From Rhizopus sp. PT2906 (taxonomy: Eukaryota; Mucoromycota; Mucoromycetes; Mucorales; Rhizopodaceae): a stretch of 25,660 nucleotides of DNA. The translations under genes were made by a program, and so were the position numbers. Below the pieces are notes generated by a model that did not search any database, was not told the origin of the DNA, and saw nothing but the letters and a program-made list of their open reading frames with translations. The stretch lies in NCBI GenBank assembly GCA_025529335.1, contig JAMYHX010000558.1, positions 1 to 25,660 on the forward strand, read 5' to 3'. Of this stretch, positions 10,596 through 20,086 are shown piece after piece (within the stretch, counting starts at the first letter, position 1; each line of letters opens with the position of its first letter).

Positions 10596-11212
10596 CATTT
10601 GATCACTATGTAGGATATTTTCAGTAACAAGATCGACCGATATGAAGCAACCATCAAGTTATTGCAATTGAAAAGGACAAATTTCAAGCAAGGAATACCG
10701 GGTTGTGAAGTCATTCGTGATGATCATGCAAAGATCGCCAGAGTATTATATTATCGATAAAATAATGGAACAAGAGTTCATTACTCGCTATTTAGAGTCA
10801 GCATTGGAGCCTGCAGGATACACTATTTCATGGGACTACCACGATTAATTAAGAATCAAAAGCGACCACTGGTATATCGATTAGCAAGAGCAGGCCAAAT
10901 GCATGTGTCTCTGGATTGGCTGGCGTCAATTAGGGCTTTGACGAGATGAAATCTTCGACAGAAGCCAACAACAACTATTTGACTGCGCGTGATCTCATCC
11001 GACTAGGCATATTCGCCAAAAAGCTCCATTTATCTCAACAATATGAAGAGATATTTAATGTTTCAATCAATTGGCACGTGCACGTTTTTTATCTTGTGAT
11101 GCTCCTGAGCGATGTGATCTATGTGATGTATGAGGCTGCAAAGATTGAAATTTCTATGTGCATCTTAGATTTGCTGTTATGCGATCATAGTATTATTAAT
11201 AAATGTTTGTAG
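10596..11212 (+). pseudogene. Decayed coding sequence, possibly from a repeated or mobile element
   Basis: Protein-like stretches lie one after another on the plus strand but in different frames and broken by stops. One starts near 10620 (NKIDRYEATIKLLQLKRT, continuing to RVLYYR and a stop near 10760). A second starts at the ATG near 10768 (MEQEFITRYLESALEPAGY). A third runs from about 10870 through an in-frame TAG into EANNNYLTARDLIRLGIFAK and LHLSQQYEEIF, near 11050. Short-intron splicing does not repair the order. I read it as a degraded gene, perhaps a member of a multi-copy family; I cannot name the parent. Confidence 0.45.
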
Positions 11213-11873
11213 CAATCGTTGCTCAGTTAGGAGCTCTTTCTTTCATATATGAGCTTATTCTTATAGTGCTGTTACTATGCTTAATTAAACGTCTGTGCTC
11301 TAACTTCCAGGTCAACGGTTCCTTATTCGACAGACACTGTTAGATCGTGTACTGCCTCAGTAACAAGACACCTCGAACATACATCGAACCAATAGTTAAT
11401 ACTAGTTAGGTTCTTCCTAGTTATTCCCATTGTACCTGGATGCTTATAGGTACGCTTACGGCATCCAATTATCGTTATTGCACATAGATGTTAAAAAGTA
11501 TAAATACCATTGTTTTATTCATCGTAAATAAAGATAGGGTAATACTAGGGGCAACTCAAAGTGACATAGTTTACAGGATGTGCTTTTAACAATGACTATT
11601 TTTATGTCCTATCACTCTTTATGGGCCCTATATCAGCAATCACAGTTTATAGCAATGCATTGAATATATCGATTGCTTTGCTATTAAAAAAGTAAGAAAA
11701 TTAAATTTACATTGCAAGTAGAACCTTTGGCTGCATAACATCTACATACTGTCTCTCTTTTACATGACAGCTTTTGGATATTTTCTACCAAATCAATAGA
11801 ATCGTACTACTCACTCATAGTATTATATCTTGTTTCATAAAACAAATGCCTTGATATACTCTAACTTTGCCTT
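11213..11873. other. AT-rich intergenic DNA, nothing recognised
   Basis: About 660 bases with stops in all frames and no repeat, RNA gene or splice-supported exon that I can identify. Confidence 0.55.
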
Positions 11874-12060
11874 CTATTGACAATAGCTGTCGTGTTTAAA
11901 TGTTTTTGCACTCATTAAACCATTCTCATTAATTCCATTGTAGCTTGTATTCTTATGAGCTTCTGTGTTAAGTTGATCAACAATGCGTAATAAGGATGTG
12001 ACTGTATCCATTGGGCATTGGTACAGTTCCGATACTGTGCGTATCTTCAATATTGTAGCC
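11874..12060 (-). pseudogene. Isolated coding-like exon, function unknown
   Basis: On the minus strand an acceptor-like sequence (TCTAAATCATTTCAG) is followed by an open stretch from about 12060 to the stop at 11874-11876, about 62 codons. It reads as a natural protein (for example TVSELYQCPMDTVTSLLRIV). There is no start codon in good context; the only upstream ATG, at 12122, would read through the probable intron. It may be the last exon of a gene whose other parts lie at 12.1-12.7 kb, or a fragment left by decay. I do not recognise the family. Confidence 0.35.
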
Positions 12061-12134
12061 TGAAATGATTTAGAAAAGACATATTTATGTTCAATGTAAA
12101 TAAAGAGAATAGTAAAAGACATTTCAAAATACCA

Positions 12135-12705
12135 TTTATTTATTAAACATTATCCCCAAAAGCCAATGATTTGCACCAAAGAAAACCTAAAAGAGAAGAA
12201 AAAAAAAGGTCAGCAATGGTATCAAAAGACTTTTAAAGGTTCTGATTGCTGCTGTGACGAAGTTCTTCAGGTCGGCCATTGACCATCAGAACAAGGGACC
12301 AGTTGCCCATAAAAACCATTAGATCATCAAATACCAGAGCAGCCTGCAAAGACCTGTTGTAGCAGACGTACCGTTGGGGGTATGCATTAGCCGAGCCTTG
12401 TCAATTGTTAATTAGCTTATGTACCCCTTTGCGCCAGTCAGACAGCAGGAAGCATCATCAAATAATCTGTCACAGCTGTGATATCAGATAACCAGCTCTC
12501 AACTAACTACTAGCTCCCTGTAAAGATTCCAATCGAATGCCCATGACTCTCCTTTTGGCTGTCTGAAAGCCTCCAGTTGAATGATGAAACGAACGACCGT
12601 TGCCAGTTCAGGAAACATTTCATAGAAAGAGATTGCATAAAAATCCTTGAACACACCATCATCGCCTTGCTGAGTAAGTTTATAAGAACTTACCTTGACC
12701 AAAGA
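12135..12705 (-). pseudogene. Coding-like block, unresolved gene or decayed gene
   Basis: Minus-strand coding-like pieces follow one another. The stretch 12700-12499 encodes, among others, DDGVFKDFYAISFYEMFPEL and LEAFRQPKGESWAFDWNLYR. Around 12500 a tandem AGTT duplication accompanies the frame break. The stretch from about 12400 to 12233 is continuously open (contains LVFDDLMVFMGNWSLVLMVN). Then a strong branch-tract-acceptor (GCTGACC, T-run, TTTTAG) precedes a short exon ending near 12140 in LLGIMFNK with an AATAAA overlapping the stop. The splice-like signals argue for a once-spliced gene; in-frame stops near 12430-12500 argue for decay. I cannot name it. A live gene with introns that I failed to place is possible. 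Confidence 0.4.
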
Positions 12706-13205
12706 GAGCCACCAGAAGGAGCCAAAAAAAAAGCATAAAGAGAAAAGAAAGAGAGAGAGAAAGGGATGAGAGCAAGTTTCTCTCTTTTTATACCCTTTTT
12801 TAAGTTGTGTGAAGTTATTGTTTTCAAAATAAGATTTTATTCCTTTCAAGAAGATAAGGTTTACGCTCACACTTTTTGTTTATTTCCAAAGTGTTTCATG
12901 GCTTTTAAAAGTTTGGCCTATCTTTTTTATATTTTTTATATCATTCAGTTTACCACTTGTATATATACTTTAATGATATTGTTCATCTCTCTTTTTATAT
13001 AATAAAAAGACTAAAAGGCAATAAATTTCATGCATCCATTGTTTATATCGCGCGTGCTTGGACTTATTTTCTAGTCTTGGTTACACCCTATTTGTGTTAC
13101 TCTACCAAATCTTTCTTTTGGCTTTTTGCAAGTAAAGACTAGATAAATGCCATCTTTAGTAGCTGCTATATAAAATAATGCTCTTGTATAAATAAATGAA
13201 ACAAG
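12706..13205. other. Low-complexity AT/pyrimidine-rich spacer
   Basis: Includes a GA-rich tract near 12735-12765 and T-rich DNA to 13010. Open frames here are leucine/phenylalanine-rich products of composition, not genes. Confidence 0.5.
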
Positions 13206-13650
13206 TTATGTATAAATCAAAAGAACGTTACCATCAAAATGGTAATAACAAATAATAGACACGTTCCGAAGCCCTGTTCACCCATGAAAAAATAATGTCT
13301 AAACGCAGGCATCAGGGAAATGTCTGGGTATACTCCATGATCCCTCAAATCCTCTCGTACAATAGCTCTGTGTAGTCTCTGAATTAAACCACAAATAGCC
13401 TTGACAAGCTTTTGTTCTGCAGTTTGGGGGAGTATTGCCCTTTTTAAATTTTGCAGTGTCCCTAGTATTAACCTAAAGACATCATATATTTCAGTCTCTC
13501 TGACTTATTGCCCTTTTCTATTCTTCTTATTACCGGTTTTTGTCCTTTCTCTTTGTATCTGGCAAACCACTTCTCATCGTATTTAGGAAAAATGGGTCAA
13601 TTGATGCATGTTCTTACGGTTTATGACGACTGTTGTGTTCCAATTGATCA
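13206..13650 (-). pseudogene. Decayed minus-strand coding sequence with frameshifts
   Basis: Reading leftwards from about 13590, a protein-like segment (PKYDEKWFARYKEKGQKP) is joined to upstream coding sequence only if one T is removed from a T-run near 13590. It then shifts frame near 13490 into a long open stretch (LGTLQNLKRAILPQTAEQ, then REDLRDHGVYPDISLMPAFR) that continues to about 13210. Two or more frame breaks within 400 bases with preserved composition suggest a dead gene, possibly of a mobile element. No catalytic motif is visible, so I give no family. Confidence 0.4.
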
Positions 13651-13796
13651 AAAGACGTTGATAACGTACATTCACGCAAAAGAAAATCAGTGACTAATGC
13701 ACAACACGACCGAATCCTTGATCCATCAAAAAAAAAAAAAAACAGAATGCGTCAGTCCGTCATAATAGTTTATTTCCAATGACTCTCATCCCCATT

Positions 13797-13815
13797 TGTG
13801 TGTGTGTGTGTGTGT
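13797..13815 (+). repeat. (TG)9 microsatellite
   Basis: Nine TG units lie about 190 bases upstream of the SPF27 start, in DNA without coding potential. Confidence 0.95.
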
Positions 13816-14008
13816 TGATGTTTAAAGACAATGCTCCAGTAATATAATTCCTGATCAGGAAATCAATGTTTTCCAAAATAAAGTGGTTCTTGGTGCACGA
13901 TTTTCGACGATCAAAGTCCGACAAAAAATCCAACGTCACTAAGATTGGGTATACGGGAAAGACGAAACTTTTCTTTTATATTCAGTGTTCCAAGTTAAGC
14001 TTCAAACC

Positions 14009-14806
14009 ATGTCAGAAAGAGCCATTGAATATGCAACACGATCTGACGTTGACCTTGATGCACTGCCCTGTAAAAATAAAAATAATAAAATACTTACGTG
14101 TATGCTCATTTTCTTTAGACGTTGATCGTGATCTTGATGACGAAAGTGAGTGTAAAGAATAGAGAGATTATAAATGTCAAACTAATTTTTAAAAAGATAC
14201 AAAAGCAGAAGTCGAAAGGCTGATTGAACAAGAAATGCGACGCATGAAAAGAACAGAAAAATCTAGTTTACCTACGACAATCAATCTGTTTGAAAACGAC
14301 GAGACATTAAAAGAAGAATTTGAACGAGTACAACGAAAACAGGTACTTGATGTCTTGGATACCGAACGATACGAACTCAAAGGACCTTCAAACGAAGAAG
14401 ATATCGAAGCTTGGAAGGCAGCAGTCAATAATACAAAGTCTCAACTAGAATCTCAAGCTGGAAGGTAAGTTGATTATAATGGCAGAGGTGAAGACTAATA
14501 TTTTATAGTATGTTTAACTTGGAGTTACTTTCAAAATATGGAGCAAACGCATGGAGAGTACACAATTATCAATTGGAAACGTATCTCAAATATATCAAAT
14601 CAAATACTGACCGTCTTCGTAATGAGATTATCGAAATCAATAAACAGCGTAAAGCAGATCAAACGGCAGCAGCGGCCACACTGGCCTCACTAGAGAATAA
14701 GTGGTCAGATCTGATCAGTCAAAATTTACAAGTGGAAATTGCTTGTGCAGCACTTGAAGGTGAATTGCATGAACTAAGATCACATCATAAGCGAGCAAGG
14801 AAATAA
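14009..14806 (+). CDS. Pre-mRNA splicing factor SPF27/BCAS2 (Cwf7) homologue
   Basis: Member of the BCAS2/SPF27 family, a core subunit of the PRP19/NineTeen complex that activates the spliceosome in the nucleus. Exons 14009-14069, 14119-14145, 14197-14464 and 14509-14806 join in phase (introns 49, 51 and 44 nt) to 217 residues, close to the family's usual size of about 200-225. Family marks are the N-terminal LDALPYVD segment after the start, the central VLDVLDTERYELKGPSNEED followed by EAWKAAVNN, the NLELLSKYGANAWRVHN motif spanning the last splice, and the long C-terminal coiled coil. The 27-nt second exon is supported by phase and by the conserved DALPYVD join. Convergent with the homeodomain gene on the right (211 bases between stops). 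Confidence 0.95.
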
Positions 14807-15017
14807 AGATAATCTTTTTAATAACACGTGGATTAAGCAAAAGTTATTATGTATAAATGTGTGTAAGAATGTTATCATGATTGTCAAAGTGTTGTTTGAA
14901 TGATTTATCAGTTCTATGTATTCTTAATCTTATTGGACCATGTCTACTTTATGAAAAAAAAAAAAGAAAAGAAAAACAAGAGGAAGAAGATGAAGGGACA
15001 TCTAGTCAACAAAGAAT

Positions 15018-15767
15018 TTATTGCTTTTGTAATTCTTCTTTAGTGACATTGTCAGGCAAACCTTGATTTCTACGCCATTTAATGAAATCATTATAAGTTG
15101 CAACTGCACCATTACTATTTTCCATCACTTTCTTAAACACGTTCAAGGACCCTTGAAATCTTCTCTTATGATTTGAGAACCAATAAGTAATATTACGAGA
15201 TGGTAAACCTGTCTTTCTCTGTACTTCTAATCTTTGCTGCTTTGTCAACTTGGTCTGTTTGCTATACGTCTCAAAGAACATGGATTGCAAGTAGGCAGTC
15301 GTTTGACTGTCATAAGCCTTGGTTCTCTTCTTCTTACTTTCTTTCTTTTTATTAACCTTCTTTTGGGCCACCTTTTCTTCTACTTTGGCAGGGTCAGGTG
15401 TACAGCAGACAGGCGTCGTGGTAGCCGTACTGGTCACAGTCGTACTATTGGACTCAGGAAGCGGAAAGGTCATATGTTCTGGCTTGATACATATAGTAGT
15501 TATCAGGGTCGGGTTATGAGGAAGCCAGTAATCATAGCATGACGGATGGTATTGGTAGTCGTAGATCTGGTTGATGAAATGGGCCAACTGTAAAGAGTCC
15601 TGTGCCAAGTAGTTTTCTTCTCCTTCAGGCATCATCAGTGGTCCTTCTTGACAGGGAGCATGATCATGTAAGAAGTCTGTGTATCCCTCTTCTTCTTCTT
15701 GCTTGATAAAGTGGTTCATGAAAGATGAAGAAGAGAATGAAATGAAAGAGAAACGGTTTGTTGTCAA
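15018..15767 (-). CDS. Divergent homeodomain transcription factor
   Basis: Single-exon gene of 249 residues. Residues about 149-208 form a homeobox: helix 1 around QTTAYLQSMFFETY, helix 2 LTKQQRLEVQRKTGL, and recognition helix RNITYWFSNHKRR, with the invariant Trp48, Phe49 and Asn51. Position 50 is Ser, 52 His and 53 Lys instead of the usual Gln/Lys, Arg, Arg, so DNA specificity may differ. A basic stretch (KKVNKKKESKKKRTK) precedes it and should serve as a nuclear localisation signal. The N-terminal 120 residues are acidic and Tyr/His/Pro/Thr-rich, as in activation regions. The start at 15767 is the first ATG; Met17 is an alternative. Only 50 bases separate its start from the end of the GDSL gene on the same strand, so its promoter probably lies in that gene's 3' end. 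Confidence 0.88.
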   Translation of the reverse strand: MTTNRFSFISFSSSSFMNHFIKQEEEEGYTDFLHDHAPCQEGPLMMPEGEENYLAQDSLQLAHFINQIYDYQYHPSCYDYWLPHNPTLITTICIKPEHMTFPLPESNSTTVTSTATTTPVCCTPDPAKVEEKVAQKKVNKKKESKKKRTKAYDSQTTAYLQSMFFETYSKQTKLTKQQRLEVQRKTGLPSRNITYWFSNHKRRFQGSLNVFKKVMENSNGAVATYNDFIKWRRNQGLPDNVTKEELQKQ

Positions 15768-15817
15768 ATATAAAGGCTTTGGATATCTAATAATTTATTT
15801 AACTTTTGGAACAAGTT

Positions 15818-17095
15818 TTAAACATCAGAATCCATATTACGTAGAGGAACAAATCTGCCTCTGTCGTCTTTCTTGAGTAGATTAGATAGTGAAGCCAACT
15901 GGCTTGCTCTATTACTACTTTTCTTATTGAACAAGATGAACCCAATACAGACGATCACGGTTGCAGAGATACCAAAGTAAACATAATAGCTTAAATTACT
16001 ACTGTTTTCTTGTACATCTTGTTCTAGTTCTTTTTCTTGTTCTTTTGTTGTCTCCTTTTCTTTTTGCATCTTTTCAATCAACTTTTGCATCAAACCCGTC
16101 TGTGCCTTTGGTTGATACTGAGGTGATCTATATTTCGTTTGCTCAATCATCTTGTTGACTTGTTCTATTTCAGGCAGATGTGCGCCTTCATTTGACGACT
16201 GCAAAATGCTTTCAGCAATCAGTCGATGAACGCCACCGGTCAGGTGAACTTTATCCCACCAGACATAACTATTGACATCATCCATACATTGTCCCTGACA
16301 GACATCCCAATAAGGATCTACTGCGTTCTTGAGTTCAAAAGAATCAGGCTGAGCTACGATATCGTCAAGTAGGCGATGAATGTCCATGAAGTCCAGTTTG
16401 AGATGCTCGATATGTTTGTTTAACTTTTGCACTTCGTTCGAGAGATATTCATTCAACATGTTAGCTGCATTCTCTTTAATTTCCTTATCTGGTTTATCCG
16501 TAAAGTATGGCATCTTTTCCAAGGGTGGGATGCCAAAGACGATATATCGATTTGTTGAAAAGATACGGCGAACCGTACGAATATTGGTACTGATACAATC
16601 GACTACTTTTTTCAATTTGGATCCCTTGTCGTCATCATCTATAAAACATTAATATAGACAGCATTTTATGCATTTAATATAAATACCTTGTTCATATATA
16701 TGGTAAATATCATTCACGCCTACCCAAAATATCGTAATGGTCTCTTCAGGATTCAACTGAAGTGATTGATTATAATACATTTCTATTTGATCTTCAATGC
16801 TTGGTATAAATTGCTTGGTTGAGTACATTCTATTGCTGCATACTGCTCCACTAAATGCAAAACTGTATAAACTAGCATCCCAACTGGTTGCTAGGTTTTG
16901 ACTCCACAATGGTCCATTGGTCAACTTTTGATGATTTCCAGTATCTATCCCATGTCAATTATTTTTACTTTTATTCTCTTTTCTTTACGAAATACCTGAA
17001 TATGAATCTCCAAAGACAACAATATTCTTTATTGCTTGTCCAAGTGACAGCTGACAAAGATTGATGAATAAGAATGTAGTTATCAGTGAACGCAT
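15818..17095 (-). CDS. GDSL-type esterase/lipase with C-terminal membrane anchor
   Basis: SGNH/GDSL hydrolase of the secretory pathway. Exons 17095-16996, 16944-16687 and 16638-15818 join in phase (introns 51 and 48 nt) to 392 residues. A signal peptide (MRSLITTFLFINLCQLSLGQ) leads into block I, VVFGDSYSDTGN, where the Ser is the nucleophile; the serine motif is completed across intron 1. Block III is FWVGVNDIY with the GxND oxyanion residues. Block V is WWDKVHLT, giving the catalytic Asp and His. After the domain comes a Lys/Glu/Gln-rich linker and a transmembrane segment (YYVYFGISATVIVCIGFILF) with a short basic cytosolic tail, which makes it a type I membrane protein rather than a freely secreted lipase. 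The substrate is unknown. An AATAAA (minus, 15794-15799) follows the stop. Confidence 0.92.
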
Positions 17096-17418
17096 TAATT
17101 AAAAAAGAAAGAAAAAGATAATTGCGGGAGTTGAATAAATGGGTGGTGAGTATTTTCATTTAAGTGATAATTCAGGACAGCATACGTGACCATCATTGAC
17201 ATTTGATCACACATCCTTTATCATTAGTTTATAAAAGACGCTTTTTTATTTATCTATTTGTAATATGAATGTTGTTGACCCCATATGATGACACATACAT
17301 TTATATCCATAACTTGCAAATAAGGAGTGTTGCATGAAAGGAGTTTTAAATCGATTGAATTTAAAGAACGGTGAGCTTGACCTTTGCTTTTTTTCTTTTT
17401 CTTTTCTGTCTTTATAAA
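17096..17418. promoter_or_regulatory. Divergent promoter region, GDSL gene and Avt-type transporter
   Basis: About 320 bases separate two divergently transcribed starts. The DNA is AT-rich with a pyrimidine-rich stretch just before the transporter start on the plus strand. I see no specific factor site. Confidence 0.45.
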
Positions 17419-19524
17419 ATGAGTTCGCCATTACCAGTGAATGCAAAACAAGGTTATAGAGAAGGTTCTGATTATCTATCTTCTTCAGTAGATCGAGCTT
17501 TATCGACTGCTCGGCTTGGTACTTCGCCCAAGAGTCTTACGTCGTCACATCATACCTATGGTTCAACCAACGATTTGGAACATATGAATACGACACATAG
17601 CGGGAATCTATTCCGACCACTGTCGACTGCAACATACAACCCAGAAGATAATACGGTGAGTGCTGACCTATCTGAGGATCAAGTGGTCCAAGTTGTCAAG
17701 CGACACCTGGTCGACACGTCACCTGCTGCTTCACTGCGCAGTGCGCCCATTCACCGAAGTATCACGAACGAGGATGATAGAGGGTCGACCTTCCGGAGCG
17801 TCCATCAGTTACCGGGTGGAGCGATTACTCACGATATCTACAAGTGGGCCGAAGACGCGGAGAATGAACAAATGGCAAGACGACAGCGGTCGCAGTCGTT
17901 TTACCTACCCAAGAGCGAACCTTTGGATCCGACACTAGCAAGATTGAAGGATCCTGGAGGGTTCAGACGTCATTTTGTCGTTCATAAGGCTGCAAGGTTA
18001 GGGAAGGCACCTCCTAACTGGATGACTCGTACCTTTGTTGACTTTTTGGCCTTGTATGGACATTTTGGTGGTGAGGATTTGAGCGAAGAAGAAGAAGAAG
18101 AAGCTGATGAAGAGCATGGCCCAGAAGAAGAACAACCTTTGATCGGAAGACCTCCACATAATGTCGTACAGGGCACAGCTACTCCGGCTAAGGCAGTCTT
18201 TTTGCTCTTGAAATCTTTTGTTGGCACAGGTGTCATGTTCTTACCCAAAGCGTAAGAGTCTATAAAAAGGGTCTTTTTCTATTCTAACAAGTTAAATATA
18301 GATTTTATAATGGTGGTTTAGCCTTTTCTACCATCTTGCTAACAACCATTGCTCTTATATCCCTTTATACATTTCTGTTACTTGTCGAAACAAGAAATAA
18401 GATTCCCGTCTCCTTTGGTGATATCGGTGGTGTCCTGTTTGGACCATCTATGCGATTATCTGTCTTGCTGGCCATTACATTGTCACAGGTAAACACAATA
18501 TACATGCCAACCACTGCGATATATAACACATATACTGTAGATTGGCTTTGTATGTGCCTATATGGTATTTGTCGCCCAAAATATCCAAGCTTTGATCGAA
18601 TCTGTATCTCAATGTCAGCTCCAGGTACCACTATCCTATCTTATTTTGGCGCAAATCGCCGTTTTTGTACCTCTGGCTATGATTCGTAGAATTCAAAAAT
18701 TGTCAGCTTTTGCGTTGATTGCAGACTTGTTTATCTTGATCGGATTGGTGTATCTTTACTACTATGACTTCTTTACTCTATCTCAACATGGTATTGCTGA
18801 TGTAGAATGGACAATTAATTATGCTTCGTTCCCAATGTTTATTGGTACTGCCGTATTCACTTATGAAGGCGTGGGTTTAGGTAAACACTTTTATGTATAT
18901 GTGTATCATCTGTTCACCATCTCTTTAGTCATTCCTATTACCGAGTCTATGGCAGAACCCGAGAAATTCCCCAAGGTGTTATCAGGCACGATGATCTTCA
19001 TCACTGCCATCTTTTTATCCGTCGGTTTCATTTCATACCTAGCTTTTGGTAGCCAAGTCCAGACGGTGATTCTGTTGAACATGCCAGGTACTGCTGCTGT
19101 CAATACGGTCCAAGGTCTGTATGCACTCGCGATCTGTCTGTCGATTCCACTTCAGTTGTTCCCTGCCATTCGTATTATCGAAACCGGTCTCTTCACTCGT
19201 TCTGGTAAATATGATAACCTTGTCAAGTGGCAAAAGAACATGTTTAGATTTGTTTCTGTCCTTGTCTGTGCAGCAATTGCCATTGCAGGTTCAAGTGATC
19301 TCGATAAATTCGTTTCTCTCATCGGTTCTCTCTGCTGTGTCCCCCTCTGTTTCTTTTTCCCTCCTTTGTTTCACTTAAAGGCCATTGCCAACAACTGGCG
19401 TCAAAAGACGGTCGATATGTTGATTATCGTCTTTGGACTAGTTTCGATGATCTACACGACCTTTATTACTGTCTCATTGTGGTCAGAAGGTGGTGAATCC
19501 GCTCCTATATCCAGGTGTTCATAG
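17419..19524 (+). CDS. Vacuolar amino-acid transporter of the Avt3/Avt4 type (AAAP family)
   Basis: Member of the amino acid/auxin permease (Aa_trans) family; the yeast Avt3/Avt4 relatives export neutral or basic amino acids from the vacuole. Exons 17419-18251, 18302-18488, 18541-18880 and 18929-19524 join in phase to 651 residues. The first about 260 residues are hydrophilic, Ser/Thr- and Glu-rich (LSEEEEEEADEEH), a cytosolic extension typical of this subgroup. Transport begins at KAVFLLLKSFVGTGVMFLPKAF, followed by about ten or eleven membrane helices, with FPMFIGTAVFTYEGVGL and IPITESM around the third intron. That intron (18881-18928) is 48 nt, a multiple of three, and has no stop, so retention would insert 16 residues into the conserved core; removal matches the family better. 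The start follows a pyrimidine-rich leader. Confidence 0.93.
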
Positions 19525-19587
19525 TTTGAAACACAGTTTTACACATTTTTTTCTTTTTTTTTTTTCTTCTCTTAATAATAAAACATC

Positions 19588-20072
19588 ATGTCCACATCAC
19601 AATTATTGCCATTAGGTAACATGATTTATTAAAAAAGGACAAGAACAATAAGCTAAATGAGAAGCATACGTGTGTATTTGTAGAACTTATTGATAAATGT
19701 ATTGGATCTAGAATTTGGGTTGTCATGAAGAATGAAAAGGAATTTACAGGAAAGCTTTTAGGCTTTGACGATTATGTCAGTAAGTGTCCCATTCTTATAT
19801 TGTTTGAGACGAGTTGATTGATTGATTAGACATGGTATTGGAGGATGTCACTGAATAGTAACTATAAATGACGTGTGTATATGTGCGTGTATATTAACTT
19901 GATGATAGTGAAAATACAAAGGAAGGTTACAAAACAAACAAGTTGGAGCAGATCTTGTTGAATGGAAACAACATTTGTGTCGTAAGTTTTGATTTAGAAT
20001 GCGCGCAGTATACAGTTTATTCATCATTATTATTCTTATTAGCTGATACCTGGTGGAACTGGTCCAGTTTAA
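19588..20072 (+). CDS. LSM5: U6 snRNA-associated Sm-like protein LSm5
   Basis: Subunit of the heptameric LSm rings: nuclear LSm2-8 binds the U6 snRNA 3' end and cytoplasmic LSm1-7 promotes mRNA decapping. Five exons (19588-19615, 19684-19779, 19830-19857, 19909-19981, 20043-20072) close in phase to 84 residues, the usual LSm5 length. The Sm1 motif is visible as IWVVMKNEKEFTGKLLGFDDYVNMVLEDV, spread over exons 2 and 3; the Sm2 motif is ILLNGNNICVLIPGG, spread over exons 4 and 5. Four introns of 50-68 nt make up about half of the gene. It lies 63 bases downstream of the Avt-type gene and converges with the TOE1-like gene, with 14 bases between the two stop codons. Confidence 0.96.
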
Positions 20073-20086
20073 GTCATTAAATAAAA

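Noticed and set aside
12766..13142. Overlapping Phe/Leu/Ile-rich small open frames
   Set aside because: They arise from T-rich low-complexity DNA and share no consistent frame.
18881..18928. Reading the transporter through without the third intron
   Set aside because: The unspliced reading adds 16 residues in the conserved family core while consensus GTAAAC and TTTAG ends are present; kept only as a possible retained isoform.
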